NCBI RefSeq assembly: GCF_033473495.1
Contig: NC_088938.1
Span: 2,294,001-2,358,000, forward strand
DNA from: Cercospora beticola
Lineage: Eukaryota > Ascomycota > Dothideomycetes > Mycosphaerellales > Mycosphaerellaceae
Direction of reading: 5' to 3'
DNA: 64,000 nt
Position numbers and translations under genes: made by a program. A model generated the notes under the pieces. That model was not told the origin of the DNA, made no database searches, and saw only the letters and a list, made by a program, of their open reading frames with translations. Of the stretch, positions 34,926 to 47,213 are shown in pieces (positions within the stretch are counted from its first letter, which is position 1; each line of letters opens with the position of its first letter).

Positions 34926-36683
34926 CGTGGCGACGGCGGTGGTGAGTGTAGCGCGGTTGTGAGTAGTGACTATCTGCTGTCCGCGGGGGCTCGAGTTGGT
35001 GATGTGCGCGCTGTTGTGTTGCGGTTGTCTTGGGTCGCAAAGATGGATGCGGTGGAATGTGTGTTTGTGTGGGAAGTCCGTCAAGTGAATGTCGATCGAT
35101 GGTGAAGGAGGGTGTGCGCGTGTCTCGGCTGGCGGGCTATTGTCTTTGGTATTGTAAATGATGCTTGCACAATAAGACAATCGCAGAGCTGAAGCTTGTT
35201 CGACCCGCGCTTGGCTCGGCCGCAGCGGAAGCGGGAGCAAGTGCCAGAGCCAGGCAATCAATCAGGCAGCCACGGCCTATGCTGCCTTCACCACTGATTC
35301 ACGTTCCGACTCACGTCTTCACGCCGCCAACACGACTGTCACGAACTGCAATGATATGGCTCAGAGGCAAAGCGCCTCAGTCTACACCGATTCTTCGATG
35401 CGTGGGTTACTGCGGTTCTACGAGACACACTCCAACGTGTTTCGGCAGTCAACTCAGGCACGAGCACATCCGCTCGTGGCTCACTTTCGAACACGCCCTA
35501 CAGCCGCATGGGCAGCGATATGATGCCAATGGCGTTCTCCTGCACGTGGCCTGCACACATTCTCTCGGCGGCCTGGCACATATCGCTGCAGCGCGACTAC
35601 TGGCCTTCGGAACACTCTCTTGCGGCACACCGCTCGAAGTCGTGGTACCGCGACTCCTCCACGGATCTCGCCATCCACCTCCGCAGCGGCTGCGCAGGTC
35701 TCAGATCGCTCCAAGGAGGTTCGAGTGCCTGACTGCATGGCACATCACGCCGATGCCCAGCGCAAGCAGCCTGAACTGCGCGACCTCATAGGACGATGCA
35801 GCAACGCCTCGAAGGCATCTCGGTCCAGTCACTCCGAATTCCGTACAATTCCCCTCTTCACTGACCGCCGTGACCTCCGCAGAGTCGGCAGAGTACAAGG
35901 CGATGGTGGATCGTGGTCCTTTATGTGATTCCCAGTACCTGCAGCTCCGCCCTTGCATACGCTGCTACTCTCCTCGTGCCATGTGATCACTAACGGAGGA
36001 CTTCTCCTCACACAACATGCCCCACGCGAACGAAGTCGCTGATCATCTCGCCACTGAGCAACTCCCAAGGCGATTTCCGTCGTCAGAATCTCCCTGAACT
36101 CGGATCTGGTAGCCCAAATGGCACAATCGCGCCGAATTTCCAGTGCCAAGCTCCTCCAAAGCCGCTGGTTAGCGCTCGAGCGACGTCCCGCGAAGGCTTT
36201 GCACAGGCCTTCCTGTGCCACAATTTCGTCCTATCAGTGCCGACTCTCCGTGGCGTGTCGCTAACTCGCAACATGGTGCAGAATTTTATGGACACTCACT
36301 GCAAAATTTCCTCTAGACCACACTCAACACGTGCCAGCGTTGGGTTACAGTCTGTTCCCGCCCCAGTGGAACGGAACCCACCCTCGACGGAGCCATTCTA
36401 GTTTACGTACAAATATCCTCTACACGATCGCTAACGGCAAGTATACACTACCTTCACTGTTTCCCCATCTTCGTTCACATTCTCTTCGTCACATCCTGCG
36501 CTTAACGGTCACACGTGAAACTTGCGGCGACCGTTCACCCGACGGACAAACACTGCTTAATTGAACTTCATAGCTACTGTCGAGTCATCCGGCACCGCGG
36601 CAACTAGCCTAGCTCGTACAAAGACAGAAGCACTATCCAACAGAAGAAAGCTCGTGCCTTTGTAATCCAACAACGGAATCACA
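34926..36683. other. Divergent intergenic region (1758 bp)
   Basis: Holds the promoters of mex67 (-) and the amino-acid permease (+). The mex67 frame continues open to 35261 but the extra residues look like leader sequence. Opposed frames at 35165-36221 show no product. No RNA gene recognised. Confidence 0.5.
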
Positions 36684-38446
36684 ATGGAGAGCGACAAGAT
36701 CAAGGTTGCGAATACGGCCTCACCCTTCACATACGAAAAGGATGGAATTGCCGACCAACGATCGAGTAGCGACATGGAGAAGGGTGACTCAATCAGGGCC
36801 GGCGAGACCACGCAGCTGAAGCGTAAGCTGCAATCGAGGCATCTTCAGATGATTGCCATTGGTAAGTCTTCCTCAAGCGCCTTACTGCTGCTCTCTCGGA
36901 AATGGGCGGGGCCTCCTTGAGGCATTGGCACAAGCGCAGTGCTCCATCTGTGAGCATCAATTAATCTTCAGCAGGTGGCACAATTGGAACAGGTCTGTTC
37001 ATTGGGTCAGGTCAAGCACTTGCGACAGCAGGACCCGCTGGAGCCCTCATTGCTTATGCCTTCGTCGGAACACTCGTGTACTCAGTCATGGTGGCACTTG
37101 GAGAGATGGCCACCTACATTCCCGTGTCTGGAGCTTTCACAGTCTACGCTGCTCGTTTCGTCGACCCTTCTCTTGGATTCGCAATGGGCTGGATCTACTG
37201 GTTCTCTTGGGCCATTACCTACGCACTCGAGTTGACAGCATCCGGACTGATCATTCAGTACTGGGCGCCCGATCTCAATGTTGGGATCTTCATTGGCGTA
37301 TTCTGGGTGGTCATTACCGCTATCAACTTCTTGCCTGTGTCTTTCTATGGCGAAGTGGAATTCTGGTTCGCATCGATCAAGGTGCTGACTGTGATCGGCT
37401 TCCTAATTTTCGGCATTTGCATCAATGCAGGCGCGGGCCAACAGGGATACATTGGATTCAAGTATTATCATAGCCCAGGCGCATTCGCAGAGTACCTCGT
37501 CACAGACAACGCCGCTCTTGCCAAGTTCGTCGGCTTCTGGGCTGTCTTGATTCAGGCTGGATTTTCCTACCAAGGTACTGAACTGGTCGGTATTGCAGCT
37601 GGAGAGACCGCCAACCCACGGAAGACTGTGCCAGCAGCTATCAAGAAGACCTTCTACCGTATCCTCTTCTTCTTCGTATTCACCATCTTCTTCCTCGGCA
37701 TCCTGATCCCGTACGACAACGATCAGCTTCTCAACGAGAACACCGATGCCTCGGCCTCCCCAATGGTCATCGCCGCGAAACTGGCCGGCGTCAATGCCCT
37801 TCCCGGAATTATCAACGCTGTCCTTCTCTGCGTCGTCCTCAGCGCCGCGAACTCGAACGTCTACTCCGGCTCCCGTATCCTCGTTGGTCTTGCCGATGAA
37901 CACAACGCACCGGCTTTCTTCAAACTGACCACCGCCTCCGGAGTACCCTACGTGGCCTGCGCTTTCACTGCCGCTTTCGGCCTCCTCGGTTTCATGAACT
38001 TGTCCAACAACGGCGGGACCGTCTTCGACTGGTTCCTGAACATCACCGCAGTCGCCGGCTTCATCTCCTGGACGTGCATCAACATTTGCCACATTGCTTT
38101 CATGCGTGCTCTTGCCGCCCGCGGCCAAAGCCGCGATACACTACCATACAAGGCCTTCTGGCAGCCGTGGTTCTCATGGTATGGATTGTTCTTCAATGCG
38201 ATCATCATCCTTACCAACGGCTTCACCGCCTTCATGCCATGGAACACCACGGATTTCTTCGTGGCGTATTTGAGTTTGATCCTGTTCGTGGTCATGTACG
38301 TGGGCCACAAGATTATATGCCGAACACGATTCATCAAGGCTGCGGAAGCAGACTTGGACACGGGCAGGAAGGAAGTGGAGGAAATGTGGTTCGAGGAGGA
38401 GGAGCCGAAGACACTTTGGGGGAAGTTCTGGAAGTGGATGGGTTGA
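36684..38446 (+). CDS. Amino-acid permease (fungal YAT/AAP family, Inda1/Dip5-like)
   Basis: Exons 36684-36861 and 36975-38446, separated by a 113-nt intron, give 549 residues. The cytosolic N-terminus is followed by the first-helix motif GGTIGTGLFIGSGQAL, whose first residue is completed across the intron. Later blocks are SVMVALGEMATYIPVSGAF, FSYQGTELVGIAAGE and AANSNVYSGSR, all typical of proton-coupled amino-acid permeases with 12 membrane helices. The acceptor TTCAGCAG has two AG choices; only the second keeps the frame. It would import amino acids at the plasma membrane. Substrate range is not clear. Confidence 0.93.
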
Positions 38447-38800
38447 TTTTCGGATGAGGAAAGGCCACGATTTTTGCATGAAGATTCATGACTGATGATA
38501 GTGTGGATGACCTTTCTTGACTAATGCGTTCAAAGCGGTTTGTGGCATTCTGTAACATAATTATGAGACTTGAAAAGCTTGGAAAAACAGTCATGAGGCA
38601 TGCTGTTAGATGGGATAGAGGCACGAGATTAGAAGAACGACTTGAAGCTTGAAGCGATAAGACCTTTCTACGCTGCTCTTGCCCACATTTGGTTCATCAG
38701 CACAGCAAAGACGTCATGTCTACTAATCGAATACAATGAACGGCTCGCTAGACGATAAAAATTCCTTCGCCACGCGACACGAACAGACTCGCCCAAATGC
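38447..38800. other. Convergent intergenic region (354 bp)
   Basis: Between the stop codons of the permease (+) and the P-loop gene (-); 3' UTRs only. Confidence 0.6.
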
Positions 38801-39482
38801 TCACGTGCCCCTAGCAATATGTTCATCCTCATTCTGCGGCTCCTGGAACGTACTCAAATCCTCCTCAAACATCGCTCGAGTTGTCTTCACAAATCCTGGC
38901 ACCTTCAACTTCTCCTCCCTCTGATTCTTCTCACATACTCTTGCCCATAAGATATCTTCGTCAAAATTCAGAAACACAAGCTGACTTTCCACTCCGGCAG
39001 CTTCGACCACAAGTTTGAATTCCTCTCGCTCTTGCTTGAGCGAAAAATTGTAATCGAGAACGAGACCGGTTCCGGGTTTGGAAGTGCATAGCCAATTGAA
39101 GAGGTCTTTGCGAAATTCGGCTTCGGCCCACCAGACGTGGAGGAGATCAGGGATGGGGTTTGGGAACTTGGCGCCGGTGTTGACTTGCTGGGAGATAAGG
39201 ATCCGGTCGTCGTATGAATTGTATTTCCATTTGGTGTGGTTGTCGGACACGATGGCTTTGCTGAGTGAAGTCTTGCCGGAGCCTAGGAGGCACAACAGTC
39301 AGATCTCCGTGGCGACAAGAGGACACAACTGGGTGAAGCTGTGGCTTACCTGGAAGACCGCAGAGAATCAGGACAAGTCTTTCGGTGGGCTGAATTTCGA
39401 GGATTGGTTGCATGGCTGAGATGATGTCTTCGATGGTGAGCAGCGCGCGGGGCATTTGACTGCCAATCTCCCTGCCTGGCAT
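38801..39482 (-). CDS. P-loop ATPase/kinase-like protein (AAA_33 type)
   Basis: Exons 39482-39350 and 39282-38801 with a 67-nt intron give 204 residues. The Walker A motif GLPGSGKTS is formed across the intron, right at its conserved Gly-Ser step, which is strong support for the join. The downstream part has a hydrophobic strand ending in Asp (GTGLVLDYNFS), a likely Walker B-like element, and a charged LID-like region (RVCEKNQREEKLKVPGF). Size and layout resemble the AAA_33 group of predicted kinases that phosphorylate small molecules or RNA ends. Substrate unknown. The tail ends in acidic residues. Confidence 0.8.
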
Positions 39483-39697
39483 GTTGAAAGATGTTATGCT
39501 GTACGATTGTTGTTTTGGATCTTCGTGCTGTGCTCAAAGTACGGCCTATTCTCCATTTGACAGCAATTCGCGCTTTGGTCCTTCCCTACCTTACACGCCA
39601 CTGCCGAAGCTTGAGTGACGTGAGGCTACTTGGTCAGGTGCGATCTTGGGCAAGGGCGAAGCCGCGATTCTCAAAATGGCACAGAAGCCGCAATTCT

Positions 39698-40789
39698 TCA
39701 CTTCCAAATCTTGCCATCGTGCACTGCAACCATGTGCTTACTCTTGGGATCGTACATCCTGCCTTCCACATATGCAGTCATTCCATCACGATTGATTGCC
39801 CGCAGATTGCTTAGTGTAGGCTGTGCGACCCAAGCGGTGTGCGGAGTGATGAGCAGGTTCGGTACAGGCTCCTCACCTTTGCTCAAGTCCGGCAATAATG
39901 GAGTGGAACCCGGTCCTCCAGGTTCAGTGTCGAGGACATCGGCCGCAGCTCCAAAAATCCATCCTTCCCTCAAAGCTTTGGCAAGAGCTGCCTCATTTAC
40001 GATGCCTCCTCGCGCGATGTTGATCACAATGGCTTCTTTCCGCATCGCTTTCAGTTCTGCTTCATCAATAAGATTGACAGTGTCTGGCTCACGGGGCAAT
40101 ACCAACACAATTGTCGAGCTTCGCTTGATGACCTCTTCGAAGGGAGTCCGACCTTCTCTGACTTGTGAAGTGCCTCTACGCTCAGCAATGAGAATCTCTT
40201 TGAAGCCGATCGCCTGAGCAAGCCGCTGAATGTTCTTCCCTAACGCTCCATAGCCCATGATTCCGAGCGTTTCTTGGCTCGCTCCCAGAGGTAAACCATC
40301 AGGAAAGACCGTTTTAACTAAAGAGTTGGTTCGTTGCCATTCGTCAGAAGTTTTCACGTGCTGGTCAAAGACTCCTATTCGCTTGCGAGTAGCCAGATAA
40401 AGTGCGAGAAAGTGTTCAGAGACAGCATCGATATTGGCACTTGGAGCATTAACCACGGAGATGCCTCGTCTGGCACAATACCCCTTGTCTACCCAGCCCA
40501 TTCCGGTAGCCATGACCGCCAGAAGTTGCAAGTTGGGCGCATTGTCCATGTCCAAAGGCTTGACATTGATAACATTGGAGATTACTATTGTGGCTGGCTT
40601 GATCCTTTCTGCGATTTGACTTGGTTCGGTCTTGAGGTACTTGTCAATCGTGAACTCGAAGGGCAACTCAGCCAATGGCACGTGCACTGCTTCCAGGAAG
40701 ACGATATGATGCTTGTCGTATCCTGGCGGAAGTTTCGGGGGGTCCTGGCGAAGCCATTCTGTTGTGCCATTGGGTTGCTCGGAAGTCAT
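39698..40789 (-). CDS. D-isomer specific 2-hydroxyacid dehydrogenase
   Basis: Intronless, 363 residues. NAD(P)-binding Rossmann signature GYGALGKN (GxGxxG) lies mid-protein, and the catalytic triad is visible: Arg in NIARGGIVN, Glu in DVLDTEPGG and His in LLITPHTAW. Such enzymes interconvert 2-keto acids (glyoxylate, hydroxypyruvate and related) with the D-hydroxy acids. The N-terminal 30 residues look unstructured. It runs in the same direction as the HAK gene upstream, but separation (465 bp) suggests its own promoter. Exact substrate cannot be told. Confidence 0.92.
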   Translation of the reverse strand: MTSEQPNGTTEWLRQDPPKLPPGYDKHHIVFLEAVHVPLAELPFEFTIDKYLKTEPSQIAERIKPATIVISNVINVKPLDMDNAPNLQLLAVMATGMGWVDKGYCARRGISVVNAPSANIDAVSEHFLALYLATRKRIGVFDQHVKTSDEWQRTNSLVKTVFPDGLPLGASQETLGIMGYGALGKNIQRLAQAIGFKEILIAERRGTSQVREGRTPFEEVIKRSSTIVLVLPREPDTVNLIDEAELKAMRKEAIVINIARGGIVNEAALAKALREGWIFGAAADVLDTEPGGPGSTPLLPDLSKGEEPVPNLLITPHTAWVAQPTLSNLRAINRDGMTAYVEGRMYDPKSKHMVAVHDGKIWK

Positions 40790-41254
40790 TTTGTTGAACT
40801 TGAATCGAAGTGCTCACTGTGATTACTTTGCTGTAGGATGATTCTCACTCTCGGCTTGGTGCTCATCAGCAACGACGTAGCTCGGTGGATGTTCGGACAT
40901 GTTCTTGATGCGCCCTTCGGCCAACGCTGACATCCAGACCGAGACCGGAGATAAGATATGGCTTGGCGCGGATAAATCCTCGGCCACAACCGGCTTAACT
41001 TCACTGTATCGCTGACCAGATTCTTTGATCGAGGATGCGCTGTAGAGGTGGAAGTGTGGTGCACTTCACTTTGGATTTCGTCCAATAATCGCCATGAATC
41101 ATTTCTTGCTTCGTCAAGGCTAAAATCATATCTTAGACATTTCCACTCGTAATTTGGCCTTCTCGCTTCTTCGAGAAAATACCTCTAGATGTGCTTTATC
41201 ACGTTTCTGCTCTTTGTCCAACGCTCCCCGCAGTATGATTGCTCGACTGTGCTC
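40790..41254. other. Intergenic region (465 bp)
   Basis: Promoter of the dehydrogenase gene and 3' flank of the HAK gene, both on the minus strand. No other feature seen. Confidence 0.55.
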
Positions 41255-43605
41255 CTAAATCTCACCCACGAAACCGACTTCGACAACCTTCTCCGCGGGA
41301 ACATTCAGTTTCTCGAATTTACTTCTAGAGTTCTCGCGGGTCCAGAGGAAGATCTCCAGCATCGCACGCTTGAAGAAGTTGTACGAATGAGAGATCCGCA
41401 TTTGTTGTTTGCCGACCAGATATAAGGTTTGAGCTGCAGATGCCGCTTCCAAGCGATTGACTCGCTCAGAGGTTGTAGGATCATCCAAGCCCTGCCGAAC
41501 GATGAGGGATCGTACTTCTTGACAAACAAGTAGAGCCAAATCAGGCGTTATGACATGGTCGCTGTATCCTTTGCGAATGATCAATCGGTAGACGTCCTTG
41601 ATACTGGTCTCGGAGATCTCGAAGCGGTCCTCTTCCGAGACGTGAGGCACGCTTAGTGCGCGCATATGCATGAAAACAACTGTGTCCATCTGAGCACGAA
41701 ACTTCCTGAGCCACTGCTCATAAACCTTCGGAGTGAAGACGCCAGACTTGTCTAGAAATATTCCGAGGCCATCGATTTTGAACAGCTCACTGCCGCCATA
41801 TTTCTCGGACAGCTTCTGCCCTCCATTTAGAGTAGTGGCCACCAGTGAGTTCAGGGACATCTTGTCCTTTGCCTCGCATGTCCACTGCGTTTCTTTGCCG
41901 TACCTCCAGAGTCCGAAAAACGCTGCTAGACAAGCAGCAAGCATCAAGGTGAACCAGGCTCCGTCAGGCACCTTCACGAGTGATGCAGATAGGAAAAGCC
42001 CATCAAAGGTGATGAGAGGCAGCCAGATCAGGAACGCAATGGCTGGGTGGACGCGCCATACGATGACAGCGACCAGGGCGACGAGATTGGTGGTGATGAA
42101 CGTCACCAAGATGACACATACTCCGTATGCATGTCCCAATTTCGTAGTCTAACGAGTCGTCAGCATGGATCTGGCTACATGAGTGGGCTTCAACGATACT
42201 CACATTATTGTATACGGCGGTGACGATGACACAGCCCACCATGAGTACCCAGTTGGCGATTGGTATATAGACTTGGCCATGGTGCTTCGTGCTAGTGTAG
42301 TGCATTTGGATTTGCGGGAAGTAGCTCGAATTCATGATTTGAGCCAAGAGTTGGAAGCAAGCTGTAATGGTAGCTTGAGAGGCCACAATCGCAGCCAGTA
42401 TAGCGAGGACCAGCGATGGCCAGAAAAGTCCGGGAGGCACAGTATTGAAGAACGGGTTGCTGTAAGCCTCTGGCGATTCTGCGAGATAAGCCGCCTGTCC
42501 GATGTACGCAAGCAGTAGGCATGGGTACGCGAAGCAAAGCCAAGACAGCTGTATAGCTCGTCGACTGAAGGCACCCATATCTGCAAACAAGCACTCCACT
42601 CCAGTGAAGCAGAGAAGAATACCGCCGAGGCTTTTCCAGCCTTCAGTCTTGGTGCGCATAAGCCAGGCTCCAGCAAAATATGGCGAAAATGCCTTTAGGA
42701 CTCCTGCATCATGTTGAGCTAGGTTGTAGATTCCGAAGCAGCCGTTGAACAGTAGCCAAATGATGACAATCGGAGCAAATGCGGAAGACACGCGATGGAC
42801 TCCGAGCGGCTGGACCAAGAACAGTACTACCAGTATGGCGCAGCTGACTCCCACAATGGTAGGTGTCTTGATGCCATCGTCTACAACTTTGATGCCCTGA
42901 ATGGCTCCCAACACAGATTGCGCAGGGGTCAGGACACCGTCAGCCAGGACAAGGCTCACACCAAAGACTGCCAGCAATTTCAAAATTGCGTGAGCCACCC
43001 TGCTCTGCTCTAACCAGGACCTAATCTTCTCGTTGTGCACATGTAGGTCTTCGCTCTTGTGACGCTCTGTTTTGGCGAGCTGGTAGACTCTCGGATCCCG
43101 TTTCATAATGTCACTGTATCGAGACAGAAGAGTGTATATGGCGAACGTCCCACCTTCCCCATGGTCGTCGGCCCGGAGCACAACCAAGACGTACTTCAGA
43201 GTCACGATCAATGTAAGCGACCAGATGATGAATGAAAGCACGCCTAGCACATCCGTTCGGGTGGGTGGGGAAGAGAAGGTCGAGGAGTAGACGTAAAGCG
43301 GCGATGTTCCAATGTCACCATAGATGACCCCGGTTGCTTGGTAGGCTAGGAACAGAAGTGTCCATCCTTTGAAGACCTGGTGGTTGAATCAGCCCAAGTC
43401 GCGAGACAAGCTTGATGATTCTTCGAGCTCGCGACATGCTCGCACAGGCTCGTACTTGCCGCTGTCTGAGATCGCTATCACGAATCTTCAGGTCAACATC
43501 ATCCGGGAGCGCTTCTGTGTCAGCGATGACAACGCCGGGCTTCTCTGTGCCGCGCCTGGCTGACGCTGGCACTGCAGCTGTTTGATCAACGGACTGACCA
43601 GACAT
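41255..43605 (-). CDS. HAK/KUP-type high-affinity potassium transporter
   Basis: Exons 43605-43456, 43376-42204 and 42148-41255, with introns of 79 and 55 nt, give 738 residues. The first helix pair begins after the first intron with VFKGWTLL and the signature GVIYGDIGTSPLYV; GEGGTFAIYTLLSRY is the other family block. About 12 membrane helices are expected, followed by a cytosolic C-terminus of roughly 220 residues (from WRYGKETQW to FVGEI). Fungal HAK transporters take up potassium from micromolar levels, probably with protons. The N-terminal 50 residues encoded by exon 1 are hydrophilic. All junctions are phase 0. Confidence 0.93.
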
Positions 43606-44768
43606 CGCTGTCGCGGACAGAGAAAATCACAATACAACAGACGACCTGCCTTTGCAAAGCCAGCAGACTGAGTATTAAGATCCTACTGCCCACCGGGCGA
43701 CAGCTGTTTTTGGAATTCAGCTTCGCGCCGAAATCTCGACGCGAGATTGAGGCATGTGCTCAGCACGTGGGCGTACACGTTTGCACGACATATTCGTGTT
43801 AGCTGAACCTGTGGTAGAACAAGCCTTGCAGAACACGCCTGCCATAACTGACCTATCGCCAAGCAGCAGTGACATTGGCTTGGCGTCGCATGTGAAAGCC
43901 GCTTTGCAACGCGCGATTTGTGCACCAATCCGAAGAGGAGCACCCTGGACACAGGCAGTGTTGGGAACACAAGTGGCATTCGGAGCTCCAAGAGAATCGC
44001 GGCCGTGAGATAGGGCGATACGTTACGAGATCCAGGTGGTCATATCGCAGTCTGGAAGCAAAGGCGATGTTTCTTCGGGTCGAATTCATGCAGGACGTGT
44101 CGCCACGAGGTGGCAGTAGAATATCCACAGCCTGATATTCACTTACAGGCGGGGTTTCGCTGTCTTGAGCTGACGGGAGTTGTGCCCACCACGCGCGAGG
44201 ACGAAGGTGCTACTACCTCTGCAGTCCACGTGGCTGACTGCCATGTCTTTCCCGGGCACGGACGATGTTTCGGTGTTCCAGTTGGACCGCTATTTCCATC
44301 CGAGTGCGCACGTTAGTAGCGGAATCCATCATGAATAGTGCTCGACAGTTGCAGATGTTTCGCATGCCTAGCACGACAATGACTTGTGGGCCTCTGGCTC
44401 CAGAAGTTAGGCCGCGTTCCAGCGAGACATCGCTCTGGTCTCGTTGAGTCCGATGACGAGTATATCCCACGCGATACACATTCGGTCAAAGTACGAGTGC
44501 TTCACGCAGTGGAAGTGGAACAGCAAGATTGCAGGTCAGAGTAACAGAGGAAAGCAATGGTCACCGGAACGGATCAATGGTCTTTCCGCCCCCGCGTGAC
44601 GTTCGTCTCAGCCAGCCAGCCAGCTTGCCTTGCTGCTTCGAGATCTCCATCGTCTTCTGGGCCACGCTCATCAGGTTAGCTGATTGTTACTTGAAGACTC
44701 CCCGAGAACTACCATCCACGCACGTCGTGGCCTTATAGAAACGCCTAATCGAACGGACCAGCACTCGA
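43606..44768. other. Divergent intergenic region (1163 bp)
   Basis: Promoter of HAK (-) and the hypothetical gene at 44769 (+). Short opposed frames at 43683-44479 show no product. Nothing else recognised. Confidence 0.5.
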
Positions 44769-45482
44769 ATGAGGACACCGTCTCAGCTCTGGTCTGCTCT
44801 CAAACAAGCGATCTCAGAGATCGCCAGTCTAGACCCAGAGACAATGAGCATGCACAGGACAGGATACTACCCAGAAACCACTGAGGATGTCTCTCGTACC
44901 GTACGATACTTGCAAAAGGCATCGCCATCCCCGCTTCCGGACGAGTTGGTGAAGATGATTCTCTGGCACGGCGATTACGATTGCATACATTTCGAAGCAC
45001 ACTACAACAAAGACGAGATGACCCGGAGTCATGGCTCTCAGCCTTCTCTCAGGGCTGCATACGTCGAGACCAGATCTTTGAGATACATCTCGCCCAGAGC
45101 TGACACAACCAGCTCGAACTCCACACGCGGCGGACGAGTACGGGCTGTACGTTTAAAAGTCAAAGGAAGGGATCAAGGTTGGGGAGGTGATGGAAGCGGG
45201 AGTTGGAGCTGGTTCGATGTCGCGAGGAGAGGCTCGCCCACGAACGGCAGGAGACGCGAAGAATTTGACGACTGCTATGTGACCTGGGCGCACAATGAAG
45301 TCGCTGCGAAGGATTGGCAGACACACGAAACGGACACTGAGACCAATCCGCAGCTACTGGAGTGGGCTCGTGGCCTTCGAAACGGAGATCGCGTGTCGAT
45401 ACTACCTATGGCGCAATTTCCAGGCTGGGCTTGCAATGCTTCATTTGGAAGTATAGACGTCGAAGTAGAGGTTTGGCGTTGA
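44769..45482 (+). CDS. Conserved fungal hypothetical protein with a possible F-box-like start
   Basis: Intronless, 237 residues, ATG-started. Residues about 53-70 (PLPDELVKMILWHGDY) resemble the start of an F-box or F-box-like helix. The second half holds a pattern seen in many fungal proteins of unknown role: RAVRLKVKGRDQGWGGD, then SWSWFDVA, a histidine/charged stretch, and LRNGDRVSILPMAQFPGWACNASFGSIDVEVEVW at the end. Together this suggests a sensor or adaptor-type protein, but no function can be assigned. The family resemblance is from memory. Confidence 0.65.
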   Translation: MRTPSQLWSALKQAISEIASLDPETMSMHRTGYYPETTEDVSRTVRYLQKASPSPLPDELVKMILWHGDYDCIHFEAHYNKDEMTRSHGSQPSLRAAYVETRSLRYISPRADTTSSNSTRGGRVRAVRLKVKGRDQGWGGDGSGSWSWFDVARRGSPTNGRRREEFDDCYVTWAHNEVAAKDWQTHETDTETNPQLLEWARGLRNGDRVSILPMAQFPGWACNASFGSIDVEVEVWR

Positions 45483-45825
45483 GTCGCAATGACATGAGGC
45501 TGTCCGTAACCTCCATCGCTTCGAAGAGATTGAGATTTGTCCTCCGGGTCTGAGTATAGGTGAGTTCGATTCGCTGAGGCCGCAGAATACTGGCCATTCA
45601 GCACGACGCTTGGAATTAATCTTATGCAAAACTTACTACGGGTAGCTCTACCATACTTCTTCGTGGAAGTGGCCTTACAGTAATAATCGTGAATGCTGTC
45701 TGGCCAAGTATATTATCTACTTGCAGTCAGAAGGTTTCCCCAACACAGCTGCGTCGCAGAACCACAGCGCTCGCCCATCAACAAGGAGAAAGCAAAGCGA
45801 CAATCATCACTTCTCTGCCGCAGAC
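45483..45825. other. Short intergenic region (343 bp)
   Basis: Between two plus-strand hypothetical genes; promoter of the second. The frame of the second gene is open back to 45721 but without an ATG. Confidence 0.5.
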
Positions 45826-46338
45826 ATGTTGTCGACATTAGCAAACTTCTTCAAATTTACACGGCGCCGAACATACCCGTCCACAATCCTGGTTCTCGGA
45901 AACCCGATCGAATCCAGATTTACATACATCCTGCATATCATCCCTGAGATCGGAAAGGTTGAGATGCTCAGAACGAACATGCGGATCAAATCAGCCTTGT
46001 ACTGCGCAGGTCGTACGAAAGAAATTTCACGAGAACACTTGGGATCCGTTGCCCTGCACAAGCGGGACGGCAACCATCCGCGATATTTTCTGGATGAGGT
46101 CAGCAGCTGGGCAATCAGAGATCTCAAGGAGCATATGCCGTCAGCTTCTGAGGAGGAAATTACGCAGCTTACAGACCAGGCATTTCGACCCATCGTCCGC
46201 CATTTTCTGGAGCAGAAGAAGGGCTGTGATATTCCGAAGAACGCTGCACAGGGCTATTCGATCTACCAAATTCAGGTTAATCGCCCTAAGCCTGGAAGGA
46301 TCCTGCCGCTTAAAAAGCTCTTGAAACTTGCAGATTGA
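45826..46338 (+). CDS. Hypothetical protein
   Basis: ORF of 170 residues from the first ATG (MLSTLANFFKFTRRR). It is basic, with an apparent small globular domain: a strand-like TILVLGNPIESRFTYILHI, charged helices (SWAIRDLKEHMPSASEEEITQLTDQ), and a C-terminal KPGRILPLKKLLKLAD. No motif is recognised. An intronless, evenly composed frame in a region of few competing frames supports it being a gene; function unknown. Confidence 0.45.
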   Translation: MLSTLANFFKFTRRRTYPSTILVLGNPIESRFTYILHIIPEIGKVEMLRTNMRIKSALYCAGRTKEISREHLGSVALHKRDGNHPRYFLDEVSSWAIRDLKEHMPSASEEEITQLTDQAFRPIVRHFLEQKKGCDIPKNAAQGYSIYQIQVNRPKPGRILPLKKLLKLAD

Positions 46339-47213
46339 GTGCTGCACACCGTGTCTTAAGGCCACAGAGGGAGCGCTCGTTTCTGCTGCTGCGTTGATTG
46401 AAGCTGGAATCCTGCTGTGGGGCCAGTAGTCGCAGGTATGGCAACTTGAGGGCTCCACATGCCGCTTCTTGCTCTCACCGAGTCAACAAGATGTGCTACG
46501 CAAAAGTCGAGAGCGTGCTCTCGTGGGTTGGACATGCTTCGAGCAAACGGTCGCCGACAGCAACCATCTGCGAAGAGCTGTGTGAAGCTACCCTGGTCCA
46601 CCGCCGTTGCTCGTCGAAGTTGTTCTCTAATGGCTGCCTTTGAACATTTCTTTTTTGAGGACGAGCACTCGCGGTCATGTACATGAGCAAGCATAAAGGT
46701 GTCAATACATACATAATGGAGTCTTATCAAAAAAATTCTTTCGAAAGACATTGTCAATGTCGTGGAACTGCATGTCAGGTTCTCTCATCAGACCTGCTAC
46801 GGAAAGCAAAAGCTGTCAGAAAAAGCTTCAACCCTAGCCAACAATTCTTTACCAGGGTGCCACGCCACTCATCTGTCACCCGCACACTCAATCATCTCAC
46901 CGCGTGCGTGTGATATTGTTCAACTGAAACGGCTATGCGGCTCGATAGACTTTTTGACAAAACTCAGCTACGCAGCGAGCTCCATCTCGAAGGTGTCACG
47001 CCCATACAATTCGCCAGGAAGACGTAACACTCAACATGGGAAGAGCAAGCCCTGGCACGTTGTGAGGCCGAGCATCGGTCTGCAGTTCGAGGTGATGATC
47101 ATCATGTATAATAAGAGCAATGGCTCCCTAGCTCCGACTTATGGTTCGCGTCTTATACGCTTCCGTATTGGAGCATCCAAATCCATTGATTATTGGGCTG
47201 TGTCTGAGGCAGG
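46339..47213. other. Intergenic region (875 bp)
   Basis: 3' flank of the hypothetical gene and promoter of the methyltransferase gene. Short frames on both strands show no product; a TTTTTT run lies near 46650. Confidence 0.5.
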